DNA of 64,000 bases from assembly GCA_029844215.1 (NCBI GenBank), contig CM056724.1, positions 36,370,446 through 36,434,445 on the forward strand, read 5' to 3'. This document shows, one piece after another, positions 1 through 9,704 of this stretch. The stretch comes from Przewalskia tangutica (taxonomy: Eukaryota > Streptophyta > Magnoliopsida > Solanales > Solanaceae). The number at the start of each line of letters is the position of its first letter. The first letter of the stretch is position 1. Made by a program: the position numbers and the translations under genes. The notes under the pieces were generated by a model. That model did no database searches, was not told where the DNA came from, and saw only the letters and a program-made list of their open reading frames with translations.

Positions 1-54
1 ACTAGGGTGCCCGGGGTAAGGCACCAGTCACGGGCCCGGGGTCGGGTCGTGACA
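1..54 (+). repeat. 3' end (U5 end) of element 1's 5' LTR
   Basis: The segment ends GGGTCGTGACA and is followed after four bases by the primer site. It resembles the end of the 3' LTR at about 6532-6582, with several differences clustered in the GC-rich part. Confidence 0.8.
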
Positions 55-58
55 AAAG

Positions 59-70
59 TGGTATCAGAGC
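59..70 (+). promoter_or_regulatory. Primer binding site, initiator Met-tRNA
   Basis: TGGTATCAGAGC is complementary to the 3' end of plant initiator Met-tRNA and lies 4 bp after the LTR end, the usual place for minus-strand priming in Ty3/gypsy elements. It is intact, unlike the corrupted versions in elements A and E. Confidence 0.92.
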
Positions 71-261
71 AGTTAATCCTCGGAAAGTGTCTACAGACCG
101 TATCTAGTAGAGTCTTGATTATCGGCGTGTTGTGCACCACACCTATAATCAGGAGGCTGCAGGATATTTAGGATTGGTTTCCATTCTTCTCACTCTGAGA
201 TCGTGCCTTAGAGCTGTGTTATAAGTTGGACTCCCTCTGGCGTATTCGTATGTGCTAGTTT

Positions 262-1345
262 TTGCCTCTACGCAAGGCAACCAGAGCCCAGGAGGGCAAG
301 GCAGCAGAGGGAGCTGCGAGCAGAGCACAGAGGGTTACGAGGGCACAGGCCAGTCATTACCTGAGATAGTGCTTCATTCGGGGAGTTCTGCGACGCCGCT
401 AGCCCCAGGAGAGTTTAGAGCAGTAGCAGTAGCTACTGAGACCACGATACCTGAGCCTCTAGTTCCACGGCCAGGAGTCGAGGATATGGTTACTAGTAAA
501 TGGCCCAGTTACTAGCTAGGCTTGTAGCAAGGCATGAGGACAGACGAGAGTCAGAGGTTCCGGTAGTATCAGTAGTTCACCCTAGATCCGATAGTTGAGA
601 TTTCGGGACTTCTTGAGTTGCAGTCCACCCGAGTTCTATGGATTGAGAACTGAGGAAGATCCTCAGGAGTTTATTCGACAGTTGCAGCGGATCATGGAAG
701 TGATCAAAACCTTAGAGGCATTTCCTGCACGCTTCTTGCCCTCGCAGATGAGGAGAGCTCGGGCAGATAGATTTATATTGTTAAGGCAGAACGGGCGGAC
801 GGTTTGGGAATATAGTATGGAGTTTGACTCATTGGCTCGTTATGTCTCCGCTTTGGTGGCAGACATGGAGGATAGAGTGCACCAATATGTCACAGGACTT
901 GACGATTATCTAGTGAAGGGAGGTACAAGAGTAACTCTTCAGTCAGGCATGGACGTTGCCCGCGTACAGGCTTATGCGCAGCAGACTGAGGAACGTAGAG
1001 ATCGACGAATTAACCAAGATCAACAGAAGAGGCCGCAATAAAGCAGGTCCTTTGGTAACTTTCGAGGCGGACCTTCTCAGCAGATCGTTATGCGCCTCCG
1101 CCAAGATGCAGTGGTCCTCCGCGCACTTCAGGACGTTCGGGGTATTTAGGAGTTGGTCAGAACTCCAGGGTTTCTGGTTCACAGATTTACATAGGTTCTA
1201 GCCAGCCAAATTCAGTTTTCCCTCAGTATTCACTATGTGGTAGGCGTCATCCCGGGTAATGTCGTCTTTTTACTGGTGCTTGTTTTACCAGCGGCCGTCA
1301 GGGCCATGTGATGAGAGGATGTCCTAGTAGGAGGGATACAGGTGG
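262..1345 (+). pseudogene. gag remnant of element 1
   Basis: This aligns by eye with the gag of the minus-strand elements. The position equivalent to the start codon is TTG at 262-264 (LPLRK in place of MPPRK), so the start is lost. The core at 595-1041 keeps the family words DFLSCSPPEFYG, EDPQEFIRQLQRIM, MRRARADRF and FDSLARY. About 50 residues between the helix after LQRIM and the MRRAR motif are missing. A zinc-knuckle remnant (CGRRHPG, then GACF, then GHVMRGCPSR) is readable at about 1231-1335 across frame changes. The capsid/nucleocapsid role is known for the family; this copy is non-coding. Confidence 0.8.
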
Positions 1346-2058
1346 AATGACTTAGCCTACCAAGTCGCCATGGATTCAGCTGGTCGGAGGAGGGTGTTAG
1401 CCAGAGGAGGCCACCCCCACCTCGGTATGGCCGTTATGGTAGGTATTCTTATGGGGAGTGTCGTACTACTTAGATAGTTTGTTAGGCTTGCGACCAGCAG
1501 GGCCATTTTGCGAGAAATTATCCGACCAGAGGTGGCGCGGATGTTACGACTCACGCCGGGATCGGTGGTTCATCACCTTCTGTAGTTATGCGCCCAGCAG
1601 AGCAGGATTTGATTAGAGCGACAAAGGGAAAGTGAGGCAGTAGTTACAGAGATATCTTCAGCCCTTAACAGACTTTTTTAGGTCGTTATGGTAGATACAT
1701 GTGGAGTGCTATGTACGGATAGCATTGTGCTAGGCGTGGATTAGAAAACATGGGTAGTTGAAAAGGGTAAGTCTGGGGACGAGAAAATGGGAAGCCTTAG
1801 AATTTATAACAGTTGGGACCTTGGATGCAAGGCCGTCCTGAGTGGATGATTTTACGGTTGGTCTTTGTCGAAGTACTTGGTATGCGTGATATATATGGTG
1901 GGATAATTCCATGGGTAGTGTGAGATGGAAGTGGTAGCTTTCATGACGTGAACTGGTAAGATTGTTCCGGATCGGGGAACGAGAGTTTAGTACGAAGTGA
2001 GTCGGATTGAGGCCATATCGCGAGTCAACCTACACCCGAATGTGCGGGTCGATTTGAG
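1346..2058 (+). other. Collapsed gag-protease-RT junction of element 1
   Basis: This stretch should hold protease, RT and RNase H, roughly 2.5 kb in elements E and F, but only about 0.7 kb remains. A short match to the gag-protease linker is visible near 1585-1640 (MRPAEQ-like). No RT catalytic box or RNase H motif could be read on either strand, so I infer an internal deletion. Confidence 0.5.
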
Positions 2059-2940
2059 GTGGTCCCGCTAGATGATAGGGTCACGATGGTGTTAGGCCAA
2101 AGTTTAGGTAAACATCGTACGAGTTCGTATATGCATACTACCATTAGTCGGGCCGATGAGGTCAGCCCATCTTGTCTTTCGCCAGATCGCTTACTCGGCG
2201 GAGGGTTATGCGAGATGTTATGTATCAGGGAGGTTGTAAGGCTGCACGGGATTCCTACTTTTTATGACAGGCAGTGGAGCCCAATTTTCGGCTATTTCTT
2301 TTGTTTCTGGAGGTTTTACCAGGCGGGGTTAGGAACTCAGGTGAGTCTCAGTATTGCATTCACCCCCGGGCCGACGGACGAACAGCGCATTTTATCCAGA
2401 TATTTGAGGATAGGTTACGGGCCGGTGTTTTGATTTCAGGGGTAGCTGTGAGGATTATTTGCCTCTTGTTGAGTGAGTATTATACTAGCTACAATTTTAG
2501 TATTCGGATGGTGCCTTATGAAGCCTTGTATGGGCGGAAGTGTAGGTTGTCGGTCGATTGGTTCGATGTTGGCAAGGTTCAGATAGTTGGTCCCTACTTG
2601 TTTCAGCAGGATGTGGATAAGGTGAAGCTTATCCGTAAGGTTATTAGCACCGAGTCACCGTAAGTCGTGTGGATAATCGGCGTCGACACTTGGAGTTCAG
2701 GTTGACGGTGGGTCTTCTTGAAGGAACCACCCCGGAAGGGTGTGACGAGATTTGGAAAGCAGGGGAAACTTAGCCCGGTGTACTTTAGGCCTTTTCAGAT
2801 CGTTGTAGAATAGGCCAGGTTGCCTATAAGTTAGCACTGTCGTCCGACTTAGGAGGCAGTACGTCCGGTATTCCATGCTATATTTCTAAGAGTATCGGAG
2901 ATCCATCCAGTGTTCCCGCTAATGATGACCAAGTTGGAAA
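2059..2940 (+). pseudogene. Integrase and chromodomain-region remnant of element 1
   Basis: Integrase words appear in order: REVVRLHGIPT (about 2227-2260), LGTQVSLS followed by a degraded TDEQ segment (about 2330-2385), then PYEALYGRKCR, WFDVGKVQIVGP and DVDKVKLI in one open frame at 2505-2660. A worn counterpart of the VFHVSMLR segment that precedes the chromodomain is at about 2866-2915. Many stops and frame changes are present. The integrase would insert element DNA into chromatin; this copy is dead. Confidence 0.75.
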
Positions 2941-3283
2941 TAGTAACCCCGAGATTTTGGAAACTGAAGCAATGACAGAAATGTGGTACGTATATTAGGA
3001 AGAGTTCGAGTGTACGAGGAGGGTACGACAAGTAAGAAAAGAGGCGAAGATGGGTTAAGAAGATGGAAGTGTCCTTTTTATAAGGTAAAGATGTGAAGAA
3101 AGTATCCTTTGGACCTTGGGTGGAGCTATTAGTATTGTTATACGCTTTAGAGATGATCCTTCGTTGGCTCGGATGTGCGTTTTTGCGCGTATGTTGTATT
3201 ATGGCCATGTGTGGCATAATTGGTTTCGTAAGTATAGTAGGGAAGACTATACCGGCACAGGTATGTTTCGAAGACTTAGAAGG

Positions 3284-3318
3284 AACATTCGGGACGAATG
3301 TTTCTAAGGGGGGAAGAA
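3284..3318 (+). promoter_or_regulatory. Conserved hairpin and polypurine tract of element 1
   Basis: A perfect 8-bp inverted repeat, AACATTCG / CGAATGTT with a GGA loop (3284-3302), is followed by the purine run AAGGGGGGAAGAA at 3306-3318, which abuts the LTR start TGTTACACC at 3319. The purine tract is the standard plus-strand primer. The hairpin recurs at the same place in every gypsy element of the window. Confidence 0.85.
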
Positions 3319-3835
3319 TGTTACACCCCGTAGTTCCAGAGTATGTTTACGAGGACGTACGTACGAGAATACGACATTAAAATTGGAAAGGAAGTAAGAT
3401 GTGATTTTTCGACGGAAAAGTTTCCGGATTTTGTGAAGGAAAAAGGTTCGTTAATGGGAATTGGATTCCCAGATTTGGTATTCGGACTTCCGGGATTATT
3501 TAAGAATTTTGGATTTTATTTTCCGGAATTGGTAACGTGGGGCCCGCGGGAGGAATTTACGGTTGTAGGGCCCACTTTATTTTCAAAATTTGTGGCATTA
3601 CGGATATTTTCGGAAGATGAAATATTTTGGACGAGAAGGAGGGCGACACATGGCACCCCATGTGGCCATATGGACGAAACTTAGGGGGCCTTGGACGTTT
3701 TGTTGAGACATGTGGCTCATTGTTGTGGTGGACACTTGTCTCATAGTTGTGGTGGACATTTGGTTGGAAGAACTCCCCAACACTTGTCCCTAATCCTCAC
3801 CATACACTTGCCTTGATCTTGGCCATTGATTTCTC

Positions 3836-3843
3836 TATAAATA
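3836..3843 (+). promoter_or_regulatory. LTR TATA box
   Basis: TATAAATA in a CTCTATAAATACCC context lies about 518 bp from the LTR start. The equivalent position in D and E also carries TATAAATA on the minus strand. Transcription would start roughly 30 bp downstream, leaving about 2.7 kb of LTR in the transcript. Confidence 0.6.
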
Positions 3844-3921
3844 CCCTCTTAGTTCAAGACTTATTATCATCTACACTTAAAGATTTTCCAAGGCAAACAC
3901 TCCCTCCCTTTAGTTGTTTTT

Positions 3922-4036
3922 CGTCCCCCCCCCCCCCCCCTCTTGTGTAGCTCTCGTCCGAAAATCCCCCCCCCCTCTTGTGTAGCTCTCGTCCGAAAAT
4001 CCCCCCCTCTTGTGTAGCTCTCGTCCAAAATCCCCT
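3922..4036 (+). repeat. C-run tandem repeat, about 38-bp unit, three copies
   Basis: Three copies of a unit made of a C run of variable length (about 18, 11 and 7), then TCTTGTGTAGCTCTCGTCC, then AAAATC. It lies just downstream of the LTR TATA box, so it would be at or near the transcript 5' end. The opposite strand has G runs able to form quadruplexes. The longest run's length is probably unreliable. Confidence 0.75.
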
Positions 4037-5694
4037 TGTAGAAAATTTCTTCAAGTATCGTTTTTAATCCCAAATACCTTAGCCTAAATCCCTTGTAGTA
4101 TTCCAAAGTTATCTCAACATAAGAGCCCGGAAATACTACTTTATTCCATTAGTCGCAAAAGTGAAACCCTAAGAAAATCTTCATAGTTGGTTGAAGTGTT
4201 AAGAGAAGTTGTTTATAAACTTCTAAGGGTTGCTTGGAGCGGGTTGGAGCGTAAGGAAGTGGAGCTAAACGTTGCTCAGGATCGACTTATAAAATTTGGA
4301 TAATTTTGGGCTTATCGAGGTAATGATCTTTGTCCCCCTATTGTAATTGGATATTACATATTGTAGTAGTTTAGATTTGAGTATAAGATTTATTGGAAGG
4401 ATGTTTATAAAGAATTGAATTGTAATTACATTGGACTGTATTTACAGTAGACTTGTAGTATTATTGTGGGGCAGTGTTGTACACGTCCGGTTAGACGTGT
4501 AACCCCCCGTAGGAGTTGTTGGCTTGGTAGCGAGTCTTGATAGAGGAGGAGATTTATGTGGTCATGCGTGGGAGGTCTTAGAATTATCCGTAGAATAAGG
4601 AACCTTGTACTTAGAATTGTTCTACGAAGAGATCTAGAAGTTAATAAACGTTTTATGGCCATTATAGGTTGAAGTACTACGAGTAGCGTATTCTACTTGA
4701 AGGGTGGAAAAGGCTAGCAGGGTTATAGTACTGTGGAGCGTTTTGCTAATTGTCGATAATCGTCGCGAGGTATGTGAACCTCTTCCTATCCTTTCTAGCA
4801 TGATATTTGTGAAATATATATAGTGCGGTAGACGCACGTGTGTTTAAAGGAATTTGATTTTCCTTTTGTGTCCTTGACTTGATTCCAAAGTTAAGTGACT
4901 TGTTATGAAATATTAAGGACTTGAATTATGTTAAAAAGTTGTAAAACCTCACTCATGAGTAACGGGTGTGTGGTCTTTTAAAGACTAAAGTTATCTTGAT
5001 TTCGAAAATAAGAATAGTTGTCCTTGGTTTGTTTAAAACATAAAGTGTTATAATAGCTTTATGGGAAGTTATTTATAACGACTTTATGAAAACAAAAGAA
5101 TAGTTTTATCATTGGATTTAAAAGGATAACTTGACATTTAAAAGTTGGAGGTTGGTTTCCTTAAAAGATATGATTTAAAGATTAAGAGCTTGATTTTTGA
5201 AAGTAAAGAGACTTGACTTATAAACAACTTGATTTTGGGAAAGGAGAAGTAACTTGATTTAAAGGTATAGGTTACTTGTTTTTAAAAGAGTAAGACACTT
5301 GGTTTAAAAAGTATATTGCTACTTGACTTTAAAAAGGAAAAAGTGTCTTTGTTTTAAAGGAAGACATGGTTTTATCTTAAAATGGTTTAAAAAGGAAGGC
5401 ATGCTTTTGTTTTAAGATTGGTTTAAAAAGAAGGTATGGAAATTGTTTTGGTTTACTTAAACGATAGTTACTCTATTTTGATACTACGGGTATCGTGTGA
5501 CTTTTGTGTGAGTAACTTGACTATGTTGTCTTGTGATAGCCTTGTAATACTTTCTTGTTGGTTTGATAAGTAAACATGTTATGATGCTACGTGTGTTAGT
5601 GTCTTGTGACGTTTGTGTAAGGGGGTTTTCTTGTTGTGCTTATGTTGTTTAACGATAAGCAGTTATGCTGATATTATATCACTTACCCCCCTGA

Positions 5695-5960
5695 CTTGTT
5701 ATGCCGAGGATTTGCCACCCTCGATGCGAGGAATACCTCATGCGGGTCCATGCGACCTATGCGGAGCTGCGGGAGTTCCAGGATTGATCACTCCGGGTGT
5801 GTTACGCCGATGCGAGGAATACCTCATGCGGTCCAGGTTACTATGCGGACTTCGGGGGTCCAGGATGATGCCGCGGGTTAGCTACCCCCAATGCGAGGAA
5901 TACCTCATGCGGGCCTATGTGGCCTATGCGGACTGCGGGAGTTCCAGGATTAGGCTCGCA
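5695..5960 (+). repeat. GC-rich tandem array in element 1's 3' LTR
   Basis: Three or more imperfect copies of a unit of about 80-110 bp containing ATGCGAGGAATACCTCATGC, CTATGCGGAC and a GGGAGTTCCAGGAT segment. Related units, in reverse complement, occur in the LTRs of D (20500-20830; 26570-26880) and E (33400-33640; 40820-41090). This ties element 1 to the D/E subfamily group. Confidence 0.75.
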
Positions 5961-6396
5961 TAATGATACTATGGGCGAATGGTCTTGCTTCGATCATTAG
6001 CGGCCTAGAAAAGACCAGTTATGTTATATCTATTTTGCTCTTGTTTATGTTGTGGCACTATGTGCAGTTAAATTGGTTGTTCGTACGTATTTGTAATTGG
6101 TTTTAAAATGTTATGATTTTATTTCAGAACTTACGCCACATACTTGGTACTGTTATCTTGACCTCTTCGGGGCCGTTCATGCCGCAGTAGAGGTACACCG
6201 ATTGTTGATCCTCGCCATAGGATCACGTCAGCTTTGGGAAGCTCCGTTTCTCGGAGGCTTATCTTTCGTATAGTCCCCGTTGTAGAAAGCTACATTCGTG
6301 GTATGGCGGCCCCGTCCCGTCGTTGTTGTTATACCATTCTTAGGTCCTGTAGTAATGGGGCGTGGTTTGTGAAAGGGATGTAACTGTTCAGGTTTA

Positions 6397-6401
<5 letters not shown>

Positions 6402-6437
<36 letters not shown>
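6402..6437. repeat. TA dinucleotide microsatellite
   Basis: An uninterrupted TA run of about 36 bp lies near the U5 end of element 1's 3' LTR. Confidence 0.9.
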
Positions 6438-6440
<3 letters not shown>

Positions 6441-6584
6441 GAAAGGTGACCGTTTGGTTAGCCTATTTTTCTTATTGTATATCTCATTTCATGTGTCAGT
6501 TTTTATTTCACGATTTTCTCTCGATGTTGTATCACTAGGGTGCACAGGGTAAGGCACGACCACGGGCCCTGGGTCGTGATAAGA

Positions 6585-7886
6585 TTTCAACCTATAATGG
6601 CCATAATACGTCCATTAACTTCTTACTTCAAACGTAGAATATTATAAGTGCAAAGTCACTAAATTCTACGGAAAATCGGACAGCACTTCCTTTGTTTCTA
6701 CATACTTTGCCACCTTTTTCAAGGCCGAATTCAATAACCAAACACGCCACATTTAAGGCTCAACAATGTAGTTATCAATAGGGGATTACACGCCTACTAG
6801 ACGTGTAAAATTCCGCCCCACAATTGATATCAAACTAGTACAACTACAAGAGTAAATTCGGCAACTTGAGACACAACCACACCAATTCTTATCCAATTAC
6901 TTTTCAATCCAAATTGTTTAGTATAACATGATATCAAGTCGCAATCGATTATAACTACCACAATCTTCAAGTACGTAACATGCGACGATTCTAATTAACG
7001 ACCAAATTGTAATCCAACTTCAAATGGCTTATATGTCATTTCGGATTTTAGGCTACAATAATCCATATCACTTATAAATCTTCAACACATATACTTCATG
7101 CTAGTAAAAATGTAAGGCTAACAACAATATATAATCTTGTAACACTTTAAGAGAACAAGATTGTTACCTCTACGAGTCTTAATCCAACTTCAAATCCAAA
7201 GTCGCTCCTTAGCAACTTAGAGCCTCTTCTTGACACTTCAATCCGCCACTTGAGACCCTTAGAATATCACAAACAACTTCCCTTTAATCTTCCAATCAAA
7301 ACCTAGGAAAGAAACTAGGTTTTCACCTTGCGACTAATACGAAAACAATCTTTTTCCGGGATCTTTCTATTGAGATACCCTTACAATACCCTCATGAACC
7401 TTGGTTTAAAGTGTGGAGCTTATTGGACAACAAACACATTTTTTTCTTTCTTGGAAGTGTGGAACTCGAGAGCCCTATTGTTGTTCATCCAATTTCTTGA
7501 AATTTTTCTAAGTATAGAAAGCTTGTCTCACTACTAGTATCCTTATATAGCAACATGGAGGGCTAAGATTAATACATATGTGTGGTTTGGATGCAAATCT
7601 TTTAAATATCAAGCTAAGTGGTCCCATTGACCAAGTCAATATTATCAAGCTCTACTACTTGCAAGACTTGTCATCTTAAAAATGGTCAAATGACCCTTAT
7701 ACCCATGTTGATTTTCGTCCAAGATCACTTAAGGGGGGGTGACACGTGTCGCCCTCCCATTCGTCACAATATTTCGTTTTCCGACAATTTCATAATTCCG
7801 ATAAATTTTTACAAGTCTCTAATCTTATCATTTCTGAGTTCTTACGTACGTTCTTAAAACATGTCCTGAAATTACGGGGTGTAACA
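6585..7886 (-). repeat. Partial 3' LTR of element A
   Basis: Nearly identical to 11906-13209, with only scattered differences such as AAGAGTAAA versus AAGTGTAAA. It ends GGGGTGTAACA, followed by the polypurine tract on the minus strand. A TATA box (CTATATAAGG read on the minus strand) is at 7541-7550. The missing U5 side is where element 1 joins. Confidence 0.85.
7741..7750. promoter_or_regulatory. G-box/ABRE-like palindrome in LTR U3
   Basis: GACACGTGTC, a perfect palindrome with the CACGTG core bound by plant bZIP and bHLH factors, lies about 140 bp from the LTR start and upstream of the TATA box. It is repeated in the other LTR (near 13064) and in C and F. Binding is inferred from the motif only. 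Confidence 0.55.
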
Positions 7887-7922
7887 TTCTTCCCCCCTTA
7901 GAAACATTCATCCTCGAATGTT
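7887..7922 (-). promoter_or_regulatory. Polypurine tract and conserved hairpin of element A
   Basis: TTCTTCCCCCCTTA at 7887-7900 is the complement of a purine tract abutting the LTR. At 7903-7922 lies the AACATTC...GAATGTT inverted repeat, here with one arm base changed (AACATTCA). Confidence 0.82.
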
Positions 7923-8189
7923 CTTTCGGAGCTCACTCTATCGTTTCTCGGCATAATCTCATAAAACTACACTTAATGAAACCTAATTATGCCACTTATG
8001 GTCCTAATACCTCGCACACGCATATCCGTCCATCATAAGCCCAAAAGGGATTATCTTTTCGTACTTCCAACCCCTTCTAGCATATACATAGTCTCAATAT
8101 AATCTGTTCATGACACTTAAACATACAACAACTTTATCATGCATACAAGTTTCTAAAGGGTCAAAGACATACCTGAAATCATATAGGCG
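7923..8189 (-). other. 3' untranslated remnant of element A (pol deleted)
   Basis: This stretch is AT-rich with no chromodomain or integrase words. In E and F the same place is followed by a chromodomain about 130-180 bp inward. Here it runs to about 8165 and then meets the region just downstream of the gag zinc knuckle, so the deletion removed essentially all of pol. Confidence 0.6.
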
Positions 8190-9499
8190 GTTCAAAGGAC
8201 CGCTAAAACTGGGAACTTCCACCACGACCTCTGCCACTGCCTATCGGTGTATGAACATCCTGCCTAGCTATTGAAGGCGAAGAACCCACAACTGATTCAG
8301 TAGACTGTGCTGTCCCACCAGGACCCCCTCTATAAGGACACTCTCTTAACATATGGCCTAGACGACCATAAGAAAAACAAGCACCCGTACCGGCGCGACA
8401 TACCCCAGAATGGAACCTACCACACTGGGCGCATTAAGACAAAGGTGGCCTCGACTGACTGGAACCCCCATCTCCCTGAGACCCTAAAGCTCTAGAGATC
8501 TGACCGACCCCTGCATTTCCGGGGTTGTAAAACCCCCCGCCGGAAAACTGTGGAGGAGCACTCGGTGCTGGCTGCAATGTAGACCTAGTCTGCTGCTGAG
8601 GCTGTCCGCCTCGAAAGTTACCCTGAAACCCGGCCGTCCTGGCCCTCTTGGGCTGGACTGTGTCTGGCTGGTCCTCTCTCTCTGTCTTCGATCCCCTGTG
8701 CATAAGCCTGCATCCTGGCAATATCCATACCTGGCTGAAGGGCCACTCCCAGACATGCAGTAATCATATAACGGTCTAGCCCCATCACATAGCGGTGAAC
8801 TCTGTCCGCCATGTCAGCCACAATAGTATGCGCATACCTGGCCAACGAGTCAAACTCCAGGTTGTACTCCCTGATGGTCCTCCCATTCTGCCTCAATGAC
8901 AAGAACCTATCAACACGGGCTCTCCTCATTTCAGGAGGCAAAAAGTGATCAAGAAAGGCCTCCGTGAACTCATTCCAAACTGCTGGACGATCACCCACAC
9001 CACTCGACAGCTCCCAAGACTCAAACCAGTTCAACGCAATATCGCGTAACAGATAAGAAGCTAACACAACTGACTCTGTCTCTGAGGCCCTAAGCACATG
9101 CATAATTCGCTGCAGCTGTCGAACGAACTCCTGAGGATCATCCTCAGATCTCGAACCATAGAACTCGGGTGGACTACAACCCAGAAAATCCCGAATCCTC
9201 AAATCGGCTCACAGGGTTAGCTACCGCTCCTGTCGGCGCTGCCTACCACTATGCTAGTCAATATCCGACCGCTCTCCATAATCTCTAAACTCGCCTCGGC
9301 CGGGCTGGAGGCTCGGGTATCAGAACCTCTGGAGCTGCGGCTGTTCTCGGCTCCTCTACTATTGTCGGCGTAACTGAACTCGCCGTCTGAGCCAAAACCT
9401 CATGCATAATCTGGGCCTAAGTACTGGTAACCCTCTGTGGACCACTAGCGACTTATCTTTCTTTGCGCCCTTCGGGCCCCGACGCTTCCGTGGAGGCAT
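8190..9499 (-). pseudogene. gag of element A, near full length
   Basis: The start codon is the ATG complementary to CAT at 9497-9499, in the family context MPPRK. The core reads in one frame of 194 codons at 8618-9202: RDFLGCSPPEFYGSRSEDD, QEFVRQLQRIM, ESVVLASYLLRDIALNWFE, MRRARVDRF, LRQNGRTIREY and MDIARMQAYAQGIEDRER. The zinc knuckle (C-x2-C-x4-H, then GACF and GHMLRECPYRG) is readable at about 8325-8440 across frame shifts. Gag forms the virus-like particle and binds the RNA. Several frame breaks fall at CTG/CAG sites and may be sequence errors, so it may be more intact than it looks. Confidence 0.82.
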
Positions 9500-9689
9500 A
9501 ACTGATACATTAGAATAGGTCAGAGGGGATTCAACCTACTATGACAGCTCTACTGCACGATCTCAAAGAGAGAAGAATGGAAACCAATCCTAAATGTCCT
9601 GCAGCCTCATGATTATAGATGTGGTGCACAACACACCGATAATCAAGACTCTACTAGACACGATGCGTAGACACTTTCAGAGACTAATC

Positions 9690-9704
9690 GCTCGATACCA
9701 CTTT
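9690..9704 (-). promoter_or_regulatory. Primer binding site of element A, corrupted copy
   Basis: Expected GCTCTGATACCA; observed CGCTCGATACCA, one base missing in the CTG. It is adjacent to the LTR end at 9705. Because the element's LTRs are nearly identical, a sequence error is likelier than decay. Confidence 0.75.

Larger units (their letters stand above)
1..6582 (+). mobile_element. Element 1: Ty3/gypsy chromovirus, plus strand, 5' LTR mostly outside the window
   Basis: The order is the last 54 bp of a 5' LTR, a Met-tRNA primer site, a gag remnant, a shrunken pol remnant, a hairpin plus polypurine tract, and a 3' LTR of about 3.26 kb. The LTR termini match each other in type (TGTTACACC at the start; GTCGTGACA at 1-54 and a decayed GTCGTGATA at the 3' end). 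It is the only gypsy element here on the plus strand. Right of 6582 the sequence continues inside element A's LTR, at a point matching about 11903 of A's other LTR. The simplest reading is therefore insertion of element 1 into A's 3' LTR, with the rest of A lying left of the window. The interior is heavily decayed and could not encode working proteins. Confidence 0.8.
3319..6582 (+). repeat. 3' LTR of element 1, about 3.26 kb
   Basis: It starts TGTTACACCCCG directly after the polypurine tract and ends with a decayed GTCGTGATA. It contains a TATA box about 518 bp in (3836-3843), C-rich tandem repeats just downstream, a long AT-rich middle, a GC-rich tandem array at 5695-5960 and a TA microsatellite near the end. 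No gene is seen in it. The last bases are uncertain by 1-3 bp. Confidence 0.82.

Noticed and set aside
6402..6437. TA run as an origin or special structure
   Set aside because: A plain microsatellite, common in plant LTRs.
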